From NCBI RefSeq assembly GCF_001544695.2, contig NZ_FCOM02000025.1, positions 41,644-105,643 of the forward strand: 64,000 nucleotides of DNA, in the 5' to 3' direction. The notes beneath the pieces were generated by a model. It did not search any database and had not been told where the DNA came from. It saw only the letters and a list, made by a program, of their open reading frames with translations. This DNA is from Caballeronia arvi. GTDB lineage: Bacteria; Pseudomonadota; Gammaproteobacteria; Burkholderiales; Burkholderiaceae. Below are positions 1 to 9,864 of this stretch, one piece after another (positions within the stretch are counted from its first letter, which is position 1; each line of letters begins with the position of its first letter). A program made the position numbers and the translations under genes.

Positions 1-623
1 GCCTGCTTTTCGATCAGCGTGCGATAACACTCGTCGAGATCGGCGTCGCCATCGTAGAACTCGGCGCGCGCGAGCAGATACTCCGCACAGCTGAACATGC
101 TTTCGGCGAGCGCCTGCTGCTCGATGCGATAGACGAACAGGCGACTCACGAGCGTCGCCCAGTACGTGTACCAGAGACCGCCCACGAGAATCCACGAAGC
201 GTTGATGAGCGCCTGCATCGGCGTGAAATGCTCTTCGAGCGTGACGACCATCATGAAGAGCGTCGCGAAGCTGATTTGCGGCCAGCGATTGCCGTACACC
301 ACGATCAGCGACAGCACGAACGTCAGCGGCACGATGGTGAGCCAGAGCGTGAGCGGGTGCGCCGTCGCGATGCCCGTTGCAAGCGCCGCAACGAAACCGA
401 TGACCGTGCACGCCAGCATCTCGTTGTGCTTGTGCCGCAGCGGGCCGGGCATGTCGACGACGCACGCGCCGAGCGCGCCGGTCGCGATCGTGAAACCAAG
501 CTCGCGATTGTCAAAAACGATGAGCATCAGGACGGCGGGCAGCGACACGCCCAAAGCGATGCGCAAACCGCCGAAGAAATACTGGCTGTAAATGAACTTC
601 CTGATTTCGAACGAATAGCGCAT
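1..623 (-). CDS. FUSC-family inner-membrane protein, N-terminal part (gene runs off the left edge)
   Basis: Reading the minus strand from the ATG at 623 gives an open frame to the window edge with no stop, about 207 residues. It begins MRYSFEIRKFIYSQ and contains several hydrophobic segments (for example around GLRIALGVSLPAVLMLIVF and LTLWLTIVPLTFVLSLIVVYG) followed by a soluble acidic stretch. This arrangement matches the N-terminal membrane domain of the FUSC/YccS/YhfK family (fusaric acid resistance-type or aromatic-acid efflux-type proteins) of the inner membrane. The rest of the protein is outside the window, so substrate and full domain content cannot be stated. It is divergent from recC with about 200 bases between starts. 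Confidence 0.7.
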   Translation of the reverse strand, partial: MRYSFEIRKFIYSQYFFGGLRIALGVSLPAVLMLIVFDNRELGFTIATGALGACVVDMPGPLRHKHNEMLACTVIGFVAALATGIATAHPLTLWLTIVPLTFVLSLIVVYGNRWPQISFATLFMMVVTLEEHFTPMQALINASWILVGGLWYTYWATLVSRLFVYRIEQQALAESMFSCAEYLLARAEFYDGDADLDECYRTLIEKQ

Positions 624-827
624 CGACTTCCTGTTTTGACGCTCGTTGATGTTTCGGGGACGAGGCGAGAACGAGTCTAACTCAACTCCCACGGGCTTCG
701 GACCTCGGCCATTCGGCCAGGTTCTCGACGCCGCGCATGCTTTGCTATGCTGGCGCCTGAATCTACAAAGCTTTTCAAATCGTGCAGCGGACGACGCGTT
801 CCGGGGCCGCATTGCAAGCCATTTTCC

Positions 828-3800
828 ATGCTCGAACTTTTCTATTCGAACCGTCACGAGACGCTCGCCGCCGCGCTCTTCGAAGACCTCGACACCTTCG
901 CGATGCGCGAGGGCGATCCCTTCGCGCGCGAGGCCGTCATCGTGCCGAGCGCGGCCCTGCGGCGGCGGCTCGAGCTCGACATGGCGGAGCGTTTCGGCAT
1001 CTGCGCGAACGTCGACTTCTGCTATCTGGCGCAATGGCTGTGGGCGCAGATCGGCCGCGTGCTGCCGGTGCCCGCGCATTCGCCGTTCGCGCCGGACCGG
1101 CTCGCGTGGCGCTGCTATCGGCTGTTCGAAGACCCGTCGTTCGGCGATTCGGCGCGGCTCTCGACCTATCTCCACGCCGCCGACGATTCCATGCGCTATG
1201 AACTCGCGCGCCGCATCGCGACGGTCTTCGATCACTATCTGACGTATCGGCCGGAGTGGCTCAATCACTGGCAGGCGGGCGGGTCCATTCTTGCGGGTGG
1301 TCCTGGCTCAGGCGCGGAAATCGATACACGCGGTCCGCGTCTCGCGGGCGCCAACGATATCCAACGCGAAGACGAACGCTGGCAGGCCGCGCTCTGGCGC
1401 GCGCTGCTCGCGGATCTCGCCTTCGATGCGAGCGGCGACGCAAAAGACCCGACGCCGCCTGCATACCGCTTCCTCGCCGACGCCCCCGGCCTCGACCTCG
1501 ACGCCGCAATGCGCGCCCAATGGCCGCGCCGCATCAGCGTGTTCGCGCTGCCGACGATGCCGCCGCTGCATATCGCGCTTTTGCGCGAGCTGTCGCGCTG
1601 GATCGACGTGCGCGTGTACGCGAGCAATCCGTGCCGCGAGTTCTGGTTCGACATCGTGAGCGAGGCGCGCGTCGAGCAACTCGAATTGAAGGGCGAGGCG
1701 GATTATCAGGAAGTCGGCCATCCGCTGCTCGCGGAATGGGGCCGGCAAACGCAGGCGCAGCTTCACATGCTGCACGAGTTGACCGAGAGCGCGTCGTCGG
1801 CAGAGCGGCAGCTTTTCGAAGCCAATCCCGCGCCGACGTGGCTCGCGCGCGTGCAGAACGGCATCCTCGCGCTCGATGAAGAGAACGCAGAGCCGCAGCC
1901 CGATGAGATCGTCGAGAACGGCATCGAAGTGCACGTGTGTCATAGCCTGTCGCGTCAGCTCGAAGTCCTGCACGACCGGCTGCTCGACTGGTTCGACGAG
2001 ATCGAAGGGCTGGAGCCGTCGGACGTGCTCGTCGCGTTTCCGGATCTCGCGGTGGCGGGACCGCTCATCGACGGCATTTTCGGCACAGCGCCCGCGGGCG
2101 CGAGCAACGAGCGGCGGCGCATTCCGTATCGCATCACGGGCCTGCCGCCGTCGCAGGCGAATCCCGTCGCGCGCGCGCTCATCGACTGGCTCGCGCTCAC
2201 CGAGCGCGGCGTCGGTGCGCCGGAGCTCGTCGAATGGCTGCGTGTGGATGCGATCGCGGCGCGCTACGGCATCGACGCCATCGCGCTCGAAACGGCGCAG
2301 GCGTGGCTCGCCGCCGCGGGCGCGCGGCGCGGCCTGCGTCCCGATGAAGTCACCGAAGAGCACGTGCCCGCCGCCCGCCACACGTTCGCCGATGCCCTCA
2401 CGCGTCTCTATCTCGGCTACGCGCTGCCGAAGGGCGGCGCGCCGGTCGCGGAATGGCTGCCGATCGAAGGCGCGAACGGCTCGGACGCCGAGCTGCTCGG
2501 GCGCCTCACGCGCTTCGTCGACGATATCGACGCGTTTGCCGCGCGCATCGCGACGCCGCGTACGGCACGCGCCTGGGGCGATCTGCTGCTCGAAGCGCTG
2601 GAACGTTTCTTCGATGCCGGCGTCGCGTTCACCGATTCGATCGGCGACGTGCGCGGCGCGATCGATGCGCTCGTCGTCGCGATGCACGAGGGCGCGGGCG
2701 AAACCGAAGTGTCGGCGGCGGTGATCCGCACCGCGCTCACCGACACGCTCGACGATCCCGCGCGCGGCGGCGTGCCGTGGGGCGGCGTCACGTTTTCGTC
2801 GCTGACGAGCCTGCGCGGCTTGCCGTATCGCGTCGTGTGTCTGCTCGGCATGGACGACGGCATGTTGCCGAGCCTGACGCGCGCCGACGAGTTCGACCTG
2901 ATGGCGCGCTTTTCCAGACTCGGCGACCGGCAGCGGCGCGACGACGAGCGCAACCTGTTCCTCGATCTCCTGCTCGCCGCGCGCGACCGGCTGATGATCG
3001 CGTACACGGGACGCAGCATCCGCGACAACGCCGTGCTGCCGCCCGCCGCGCTCATCGACGAACTGCTGGACTATCTGGCGAAGTCCGTCGCGGGCAAGCA
3101 TGCTGCGCCGGAAGCACTCGCGAAAGCGCGTGCGAGCTTCGTGTTCGAGCATCCTCTTCAGCCCTATGCGCCCGACTATTTTCGCGATGACGGCCGGCTG
3201 TACACCTACGAGCCCGAGCGTGCCGAACTCGCACGCGCGCTGGAATCCGGCAGGACGCAGCCCGTCGCGCCGTTCTTCTCCGCGCCCTTGCCGCAGGAAG
3301 ACGAGGTGCAGACGGTCGCGTTCGACGACTTCGTGCGCTTCTGGCGGCATCCCGCGCGGGCGCTTCTGCGTGACAGGCTCGGCATCGCGCTCGTCGATGC
3401 AGAAGCCGAGCTCGACGACACCGAGCCGTTCGAACTGGGCTTTCCGGGCCGCGACGCGCTTGCCGCGCGCGTGCTGCCCGCGCTGCTCGACGCCGACGAT
3501 GACAACGATCGCGCCGCACGCGAACGCGCGAGACGGGTCGCCCGCGCGAGTCCCGAAATGCCGGGCGGCGCGACGGGCGGCGTGTGGCAGGCGCGCGAGC
3601 TGCACGCGCTCGGTCAACTGGCTGAGCGGGTGCGCGCGTCGACGGCGGCGGGTATCGGACGTCTGCCGTTCACGCTCGATCTCACGCCGCACTGGCCCGA
3701 CACGGATAACGTCGCGCTCTTCGGCGCCTTCGACGATGCGCTCGTCGACCTTCGTCCGATGACGCTCGCCGGCACGCTCAACGCGCTGACGCCCCAAGGG

Positions 3801-4235
3801 CAGGTGATCTATCGCTACGACGCGCCGCGCGCGCGCGATTATCTGTCGGCGTGGCTCGCGCATCTCGCGTATTGCGCGGCGCTGCCGCTCGGCCCGCGCC
3901 GCACGATCTGGCACGGGCGCGGCTCGCAGGCGGCGGATTTCGAGCTGACGCCCGTCGCCGATCCGCTCACGCATCTCGCCGCGCTCGCGGCGCTCTATCG
4001 CGCGGGACGGCGCATGCCGCTCAGGTTCTTTCCGAAGAGCGCGTGGCTCAAGGTGAAGGAGGGCGATTCGAAAGCGCAAGGCGCGTGGGAGTCGGAACGC
4101 ACGCGCGCCGAATCCGACGATCCGGTGTTGCGCATCGCATTCCGCGGCGCGAATCTCGCACTCGACGATGCCTTCGCCGCGCTCGCGCGCATCGTCTTCG
4201 AGCCGCTCAAGCAACATCTGCGGAGCGGCGCATGA
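828..4235 (+). CDS. recC: RecBCD exonuclease V, gamma subunit RecC
   Basis: 1135-aa subunit of the RecBCD helicase-nuclease, which processes double-strand breaks and recognises Chi in the cytoplasm. The frame is open further upstream, but the family N-terminus (MLELFYSNRHETLA) starts at the ATG at 828, so I place the start there. The protein has the RecC character: helicase-like fold without intact Walker motifs, with conserved stretches such as VTFSSLTSLRGLPYRVVCLL and DDERNLFLDLLLAARDRL in the middle third. Its TGA overlaps the recB ATG (ATGA), so translation is probably coupled. Length and position before recB and recD leave little doubt. Confidence 0.96.
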   Translation: MLELFYSNRHETLAAALFEDLDTFAMREGDPFAREAVIVPSAALRRRLELDMAERFGICANVDFCYLAQWLWAQIGRVLPVPAHSPFAPDRLAWRCYRLFEDPSFGDSARLSTYLHAADDSMRYELARRIATVFDHYLTYRPEWLNHWQAGGSILAGGPGSGAEIDTRGPRLAGANDIQREDERWQAALWRALLADLAFDASGDAKDPTPPAYRFLADAPGLDLDAAMRAQWPRRISVFALPTMPPLHIALLRELSRWIDVRVYASNPCREFWFDIVSEARVEQLELKGEADYQEVGHPLLAEWGRQTQAQLHMLHELTESASSAERQLFEANPAPTWLARVQNGILALDEENAEPQPDEIVENGIEVHVCHSLSRQLEVLHDRLLDWFDEIEGLEPSDVLVAFPDLAVAGPLIDGIFGTAPAGASNERRRIPYRITGLPPSQANPVARALIDWLALTERGVGAPELVEWLRVDAIAARYGIDAIALETAQAWLAAAGARRGLRPDEVTEEHVPAARHTFADALTRLYLGYALPKGGAPVAEWLPIEGANGSDAELLGRLTRFVDDIDAFAARIATPRTARAWGDLLLEALERFFDAGVAFTDSIGDVRGAIDALVVAMHEGAGETEVSAAVIRTALTDTLDDPARGGVPWGGVTFSSLTSLRGLPYRVVCLLGMDDGMLPSLTRADEFDLMARFSRLGDRQRRDDERNLFLDLLLAARDRLMIAYTGRSIRDNAVLPPAALIDELLDYLAKSVAGKHAAPEALAKARASFVFEHPLQPYAPDYFRDDGRLYTYEPERAELARALESGRTQPVAPFFSAPLPQEDEVQTVAFDDFVRFWRHPARALLRDRLGIALVDAEAELDDTEPFELGFPGRDALAARVLPALLDADDDNDRAARERARRVARASPEMPGGATGGVWQARELHALGQLAERVRASTAAGIGRLPFTLDLTPHWPDTDNVALFGAFDDALVDLRPMTLAGTLNALTPQGQVIYRYDAPRARDYLSAWLAHLAYCAALPLGPRRTIWHGRGSQAADFELTPVADPLTHLAALAALYRAGRRMPLRFFPKSAWLKVKEGDSKAQGAWESERTRAESDDPVLRIAFRGANLALDDAFAALARIVFEPLKQHLRSGA

Positions 4236-7200
4236 CAACCTCCGTGGATAACAAAGAAGTGCAGGAACTCGACGTCTTCTCTTGCGCGCTCGACGGCGTG
4301 AACCAGATCGAAGCTTCCGCCGGCACGGGCAAGACCTGGAACATCTGCGCGCTCTACGTGCGCCTGCTGCTCGAAAAGCACCTGTCCGTCGAGCAGATTC
4401 TCGTCGTGACGTTCACGAAGGCCGCGACCGCCGAGCTGCACGAGCGCATCCGCTCGCGGCTCGCGGGCGTCGCGCATGCGATCGAAAACGGCGATGCCGC
4501 CGGCGATCCGTTCATCGAACAGCTTTTCGACACGACGCTCACCGATCTCGATGCCGACGAAGCCGCGAAGCGCCTGCGCATCGCGGTCTCCACGTTCGAT
4601 CAGGCCGCGATCCACACGATTCACGCGTTCTGCCAGCGCGCGCTGCAGGAGGCGCCGTTCGCCGCCGCGATGCCGTTCGCATTCGACATGGAAGCCGACG
4701 ACAGCGCGCTGCGCTTCGAGCTCGCGGCGGACTTCTGGCGCGAGCGCGTCGAGCCGGTGGCGGCGCGCACGGCGTCGTTCGCGTCGTGGCTCGTCGCGAA
4801 AGGCGCGGGCCCGGCATCGCTCGATGCGCAACTCGCGCGGCGTCTGAAAAAGCCGCTGGCCGCGCTTCGCTTCGGCGACACCGGCGCGGCCGAGGCCGCC
4901 GACATGCAGGCGCTCTTCGACGAAGCCTGCGCGCTGTGGAACGCCGAGCGCGACACCATCGTCAAGCTGCTCGCCGACGCTCAGGGTGCGCTCAAAGGCA
5001 ACAGCTACAGTGCGAAGATCATCGGCGAGGCCATCGACGCATGGACTGCGTATTTCGCCGAAAGCGACTGCCACGCGCCGCCGCCCGAACGCGCGCTCAA
5101 GCTCACGGCCACCGCGCTCGCGAAAGGCACGAAGCTCAAGAACACGCCGCCCGTGCATGCGTTCTTCGATCAGGCCGAAGCGCTTGCCGCGTCCGCCGCA
5201 GCCGCCGAAGCGTCGCAGCGCGCGCTGTGGCTCGATGTCGTGCGCGAATGGCTCGATCACGCGCCCGCGGAACTCGCGGCGCGCAAGCGCGCGCGCCGCG
5301 TCGTGTCGTTCGACGATCTGCTGTCGAACCTGCATCACGCGCTCGTCAAACATGCGTGGCTCGCCGAGGCATTGCGTGCGCGTTATCCGGCTGCGCTCAT
5401 CGACGAATTCCAGGACACGGACCCGCTGCAATACGCGATCTTCAACCGTGTGTTCGCGCCGCACGGGCCGCTCTTTCTCGTCGGCGATCCGAAACAGGCG
5501 ATCTACAGCTTCCGCGCCGCCGATCTGCACACGTATCTCGCCGCGCGCGACGGCGCGAGCGCGCGCTATACGCTCGCGGTCAATCAGCGCTCGACGCCGC
5601 CGATCATCGAGGCGTGCAACCGCTTGTTCGAAGTGAATGCGAAGGCGTTCATCCTCGACGGGCTGGACTATCAGCCGGTGCGCGCGGGCACCCGTAAGCG
5701 CGGACCGTTCATCGACGACACACCCGCCGCGGCCTATTCGGACATCGCGGATTTTTGCGTCTGGATGCTGCCGCATGGCGAAGCGGCGCTGTCGAAAACC
5801 AACGCGCAGCGCGACGCCGCCGAAGCCTGCGCCGCTGAGATCGCGCGGCTTTTGCGCGGCGCGCAGCGCGGCGAAGTGCGGATCGGCGACGAGGCGTTGT
5901 CGGCGGGCGATATCGCCGTGCTCGTGCAGACGCATCGGCAGGGCAGCCTCGTCAAGCGCGTGCTCGCCGCGTGGGGCATCGGCAGCGTGGAACTCGCGCA
6001 GGCGTCGGTGTTCGGTTCGGCCGACGCCGAGCAGATCGAGCGCGTGCTCGCCGCCATCGACACGCCCGGCGACCTGCGCCGCCTGCGCGCCGCGCTCGCG
6101 ACCGACTGGTTCGGGCTCGACGCCGCCGCGCTCTGGCGTCTCGAACGTGCAGACGCGGCCGATCCGCACGGCGAGCCGATCGATTCGACGAGCTGGGTCG
6201 AGCGCTTCTCGCGCTATCGCACGATCTGGCACGAACGGGGTTTCGCCGTGATGTGGCGCACGCTCGCGCGCGAGTTGTCGATCGCGACGCGTCTCGTCGC
6301 GCGGCCCGATGGCGAACGCCGGTTGACGAACGTCAATCATCTCGCGGAGCTGCTGCAGGCGCGTTGCGCGGAACAGCCGGGCATCGCGCCGACGCTGCGC
6401 TGGCTCGCCGCGCAGCGCGAGCGGCAGGGCGGCGGCGAGGAAGCGCAACTGCGTCTCGAATCCGACCGCAACCTCGTGCAGATCGTGACTGTACACAAGT
6501 CGAAAGGGCTGGAATATGCGGTCGTGTTCTGTCCGTTTCTGAACGACGGCGCCTCGCGCGATGCGTCCGCAACGGGTCTGCCCGACGCACGCGAATATCA
6601 CGACGATGCGGGCGTTGCCGTGCTGCATTACGGCATCGAAGGCGAGGAGGACGATCACGTCAGCGCGGCCATCGCGCGCGAGCAGGCGGCCGAGCGCGCG
6701 CGTCTCGTGTATGTCGCACTGACGCGGGCAGTGTTCCGCTGTTACGTGGTCGCGGGTTTTTATCTGTCGAACCGGTCGACGAAAGAGTCGCGCCGCAGCG
6801 TGCTCAACTGGCTCGTCGCGGGCAGCGGACGCGAGTTCGACGGATTCTGCAAGGAGCCGCCGGAAGACGCGGACATCGTCGCGGCGTGGCACGCGCTCGC
6901 GGCGAAGGCGGATGGCGCGGTCGGAGTCGCGCCGCTGCCGGTGATCGACATGCGCGAGCCGCTCGCCGCCGAGTCATCGAACGAACACGAGATCGCCGCG
7001 CGCACGAATCGAAGGATCTTGCGCGATCGCTGGCGCATGGCGAGCTTCAGTTCGCTGATCGCCGCCGGCGCGCGCGACGAGGCGAATCAGGCGCATCCCG
7101 CCGAAGCGCGTCCCGATCACGACGAGCTCGCCGCGCTCAAGGACGATGCGCGCGCGCAAGCGTCCGCGAAGAACGAGACGCCGCTCGCCGACGACGACAT

Positions 7201-7927
7201 CCTCGCGTTTCCGCGCGGCGCTGCGGCGGGCGAATGCCTGCATCGCATGTACGAGCTTGCCGATTTCACGGAGCCGTCGGGCTGGGCGGCGGCCGTCGAG
7301 CGCGCGCTGCACGAGCATCCGACGCCCGCGCCCGAAGCGCTCGCGCCGCGCCTGCGTCCGATGATGCTGCGCCTCCTCGCCGATACGGTCGCGACTGAAA
7401 TTGCGCCGGGCATGCGGCTGCACAGTATCGCGATGACGCGCCGCATGAACGAGCTCGAGTTTCTGTTTCCGGCCGATGCGCTCGATTTCACCGCGTTGCG
7501 GCGCCTGCTCGCAACGCACGGCTTTCCCGATGTCGCGCTGGAGTCCGGCGCGCTGCGCGGGTTCATCAAGGGATTCATCGACATGATCGTCGAGCACGAC
7601 GGCCGTTACTGGATCATCGACTGGAAGTCGAATCATCTGGGCGATGCCGCCTCCGACTACGCCGCCGCGCCACTCGCCGTCGCGATGGCGGAGCACGCGT
7701 ATCACCTTCAGGCGCTCGTGTATGTGGTCGCGCTGCATCGCTATTTGCGCGCGCGCTTGCCAGACTATGCGTACGACACGCATATCGGCGGCTATCTGTA
7801 TCTTTTCGTGCGCGGCGTGCGTCCGGATTGGCGCGATGGCGATGCGGCGAGCGGCGTGCATCGCGGCAGGCCGTCGCTGGAACTGGTCGAAGCGCTCGAT
7901 CGGCTGATGTCGGGAGGTGCGGCATGA
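4232..7927 (+). CDS. recB: RecBCD exonuclease V, beta subunit RecB (UvrD-like helicase plus nuclease)
   Basis: 1231-aa 3'-5' helicase and nuclease subunit. Visible motifs: Walker A ASAGTGKTW near residues 28-36, the helicase motif IDEFQDTD near 390, the motif VTVHKSKGLEY near 755, a C-terminal RecB nuclease domain with GFIKGFIDMIVEHDG and IIDWKSNHLG (about 1110-1140, supplying the Asp and Lys of the nuclease site), and a Q-x-x-x-Y-type segment (AYHLQALVYV) after it. The start at 4232 overlaps the recC stop by four bases (ATGA). The frame is open upstream inside recC, but that part is only a shadow. All key residues of an active helicase-nuclease appear present. Confidence 0.97.
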   Translation: MTTSVDNKEVQELDVFSCALDGVNQIEASAGTGKTWNICALYVRLLLEKHLSVEQILVVTFTKAATAELHERIRSRLAGVAHAIENGDAAGDPFIEQLFDTTLTDLDADEAAKRLRIAVSTFDQAAIHTIHAFCQRALQEAPFAAAMPFAFDMEADDSALRFELAADFWRERVEPVAARTASFASWLVAKGAGPASLDAQLARRLKKPLAALRFGDTGAAEAADMQALFDEACALWNAERDTIVKLLADAQGALKGNSYSAKIIGEAIDAWTAYFAESDCHAPPPERALKLTATALAKGTKLKNTPPVHAFFDQAEALAASAAAAEASQRALWLDVVREWLDHAPAELAARKRARRVVSFDDLLSNLHHALVKHAWLAEALRARYPAALIDEFQDTDPLQYAIFNRVFAPHGPLFLVGDPKQAIYSFRAADLHTYLAARDGASARYTLAVNQRSTPPIIEACNRLFEVNAKAFILDGLDYQPVRAGTRKRGPFIDDTPAAAYSDIADFCVWMLPHGEAALSKTNAQRDAAEACAAEIARLLRGAQRGEVRIGDEALSAGDIAVLVQTHRQGSLVKRVLAAWGIGSVELAQASVFGSADAEQIERVLAAIDTPGDLRRLRAALATDWFGLDAAALWRLERADAADPHGEPIDSTSWVERFSRYRTIWHERGFAVMWRTLARELSIATRLVARPDGERRLTNVNHLAELLQARCAEQPGIAPTLRWLAAQRERQGGGEEAQLRLESDRNLVQIVTVHKSKGLEYAVVFCPFLNDGASRDASATGLPDAREYHDDAGVAVLHYGIEGEEDDHVSAAIAREQAAERARLVYVALTRAVFRCYVVAGFYLSNRSTKESRRSVLNWLVAGSGREFDGFCKEPPEDADIVAAWHALAAKADGAVGVAPLPVIDMREPLAAESSNEHEIAARTNRRILRDRWRMASFSSLIAAGARDEANQAHPAEARPDHDELAALKDDARAQASAKNETPLADDDILAFPRGAAAGECLHRMYELADFTEPSGWAAAVERALHEHPTPAPEALAPRLRPMMLRLLADTVATEIAPGMRLHSIAMTRRMNELEFLFPADALDFTALRRLLATHGFPDVALESGALRGFIKGFIDMIVEHDGRYWIIDWKSNHLGDAASDYAAAPLAVAMAEHAYHLQALVYVVALHRYLRARLPDYAYDTHIGGYLYLFVRGVRPDWRDGDAASGVHRGRPSLELVEALDRLMSGGAA

Positions 7928-9864
7928 GCACGCCCGATGTCATCGAACGCGCGGGTGTCGACGAAAACGCAGCGCTCGCGGAAGGTTTTGCGCTGCGCAT
8001 GAGTGCGCTCGCGGCCCGGCTCGGCGCGGACGAACGCGGCGTGCTGTGGGCCGGGCGCGCCGCGTTCGCGATGAGCCGCGCCACTGCGCAAGGTCACGTG
8101 TGCCTGCCGCTCGCCGCGCTCGCGCGCCGTCACGACGAGCGCTTTCACGAGGCGCGAGACGCGTTGCTCGCGAGCGGCGTCGCGTGCCTCGTGCGCGACG
8201 CCGCGCGAGCGGATGCGGGCGATCTGCTGCCGCTCGTCATCGACGAGGATGGGCGGCTCTATCTCGCGCGCTACTTCGATTACGAGCGGCGGCTTGCAGA
8301 GGCGCTCGTCGAACGCTCGCGCGATGCACGCATGGAAATGCCGCAGCGGGACATAGCGGAGCATGCAGCGCGCATCGCCCGCTATTTCGGCCCGCGCGCC
8401 GACGACGACATCGACTGGCAGCGTGTTGCCGCGTTCGCCGCGCTGGCGGGGCGGCTGACCGTCGTGAGCGGCGGGCCGGGCACCGGCAAGACGACGACGG
8501 TGGTGGGCGTGCTCGCGTGCCTGCTCGATGCCGATCCGGACTTGCGCATCGCGCTCGCCGCGCCGACCGGCAAGGCCGCGCAGCGCATGCAGGAAGCGCT
8601 GATCGAGCGTGCGGACAAGCTGCCGCCCGAACTCGCCGCGCGGCTGCCGCGCACGTCGTTCACGCTGCAGCGGCTGCTCGGCGTGCAGGCGGACGGGCGC
8701 TTCCGGCATCATCGCGACAATCCGCTGCCATACGACGTGATCGTCGTCGACGAAGCCTCGATGATCGACGTCGCGCTGGCGGCGCATCTGCTCGAAGCCG
8801 TCGCGCCGTCGAGCCGGCTCGTGATGCTCGGCGACAAGGATCAGCTCTCGGCGGTCGAGGCAGGCGCGGTGTTCGCGGAACTGAGCGCGGAGCCGTCGTT
8901 CAGCCATGCGGGCATTGCGCGCATCGCGTCGGCGCTCGGGCTCGATGCGAAACGGCTACAGCGGGCGTTGCCGCATGCCGAGGCCGAAGTACCGGTAAGC
9001 GGGCCGCAACTCGGACTTTTCGACGAGCCGCCGGAAGCAGCTAACCCGGAGTCGGCGCTGACCGATTGCGTCGTCTGGCTGGAGAAGAACTATCGCTTCG
9101 GGCTCGATTCGGATATCGGGCTTCTTTCGATCGCGATCCGCAACGGCGACGATGAGGCCGCGCTTCATGCGCTCGACTCCTCCGGCGAACGCGCCGCGGC
9201 ACTTTTCGACGATGGCGACGCCGCGCTGTCCGAGCGCACGCTCACGCGCCTAGCGAAAGGTTTCGCGCCTTACGCGCAAGCGCTGTCGACGGTGCTCGAA
9301 GGCGAAGAAGGCGATCACGCCCGTCTCTTCGATGCGCTCAATCGCTTTCGCGTGTTGTGCGCGACGCGCAAGGGACCGCGCGGCGTGGATGAAGTGAACG
9401 CGCGCGTCGCGGCGAAAGTGCGCGAGCAGGCGGGCATTGCGCTGGCGCTCGGCGCGCAGTGGTTCGCCGGGCGGCCGGTGATCGTCACGCGCAACGACTA
9501 TGCGCTCGGGCTCTTCAATGGCGATATCGGCATCGCGCTGCCGGGCGCGGACGGTCTCTTGCGCGTCGCGTTCCGCATGGCCGATGGCGCGCTGCGCTAC
9601 GTGTCGCCCGCCGCGCTGCCGCCGCACGACACCGCGTTTGCGCTGACCGTCCACAAGTCGCAAGGCTCGGAGTTCGAACACGCGGCGCTGGTGCTGCCCG
9701 GCGTGTTCGTGCGCGTGCTGTCGCGCGAGCTGGTCTATACCGCGATCACGCGCGCGAAGCGCAGAATCGACGTGATCGGCTCGGCGGCGATTTTTGCGCA
9801 GGCGGTGAGAGAGCCGACGCGGCGCGATTCCGGGCTTGCCGCGAGAATGCGCCGTCTGGCATGA
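7924..9864 (+). CDS. recD: RecBCD exonuclease V, alpha subunit RecD (5'-3' helicase)
   Basis: 646-aa SF1B helicase. Walker A GGPGTGKT lies at residues 183-190, Walker B is VIVVDEASMID, and the C-terminal UvrD-like motif is FALTVHKSQGSEFEHAALVLP followed by ELVYTAITRAK. The ATG at 7924 overlaps the recB TGA (ATGA). The last 80 bases of the gene form the left end of a 309-bp tandem duplication, so an extra copy of the recD 3' tail sits downstream at 10094-10171. The gene itself is intact. RecBCD initiates recombinational repair and degrades foreign linear DNA lacking Chi. Confidence 0.96.
   Translation: MSTPDVIERAGVDENAALAEGFALRMSALAARLGADERGVLWAGRAAFAMSRATAQGHVCLPLAALARRHDERFHEARDALLASGVACLVRDAARADAGDLLPLVIDEDGRLYLARYFDYERRLAEALVERSRDARMEMPQRDIAEHAARIARYFGPRADDDIDWQRVAAFAALAGRLTVVSGGPGTGKTTTVVGVLACLLDADPDLRIALAAPTGKAAQRMQEALIERADKLPPELAARLPRTSFTLQRLLGVQADGRFRHHRDNPLPYDVIVVDEASMIDVALAAHLLEAVAPSSRLVMLGDKDQLSAVEAGAVFAELSAEPSFSHAGIARIASALGLDAKRLQRALPHAEAEVPVSGPQLGLFDEPPEAANPESALTDCVVWLEKNYRFGLDSDIGLLSIAIRNGDDEAALHALDSSGERAAALFDDGDAALSERTLTRLAKGFAPYAQALSTVLEGEEGDHARLFDALNRFRVLCATRKGPRGVDEVNARVAAKVREQAGIALALGAQWFAGRPVIVTRNDYALGLFNGDIGIALPGADGLLRVAFRMADGALRYVSPAALPPHDTAFALTVHKSQGSEFEHAALVLPGVFVRVLSRELVYTAITRAKRRIDVIGSAAIFAQAVREPTRRDSGLAARMRRLA

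Noticed and set aside
1308..4238. 976-codon minus-strand frame opposite recC
   Set aside because: Same shadow effect; recC on the plus strand is unambiguous.
3995..6892. 965-codon minus-strand frame opposite recB
   Set aside because: Shadow of recB; no motifs.
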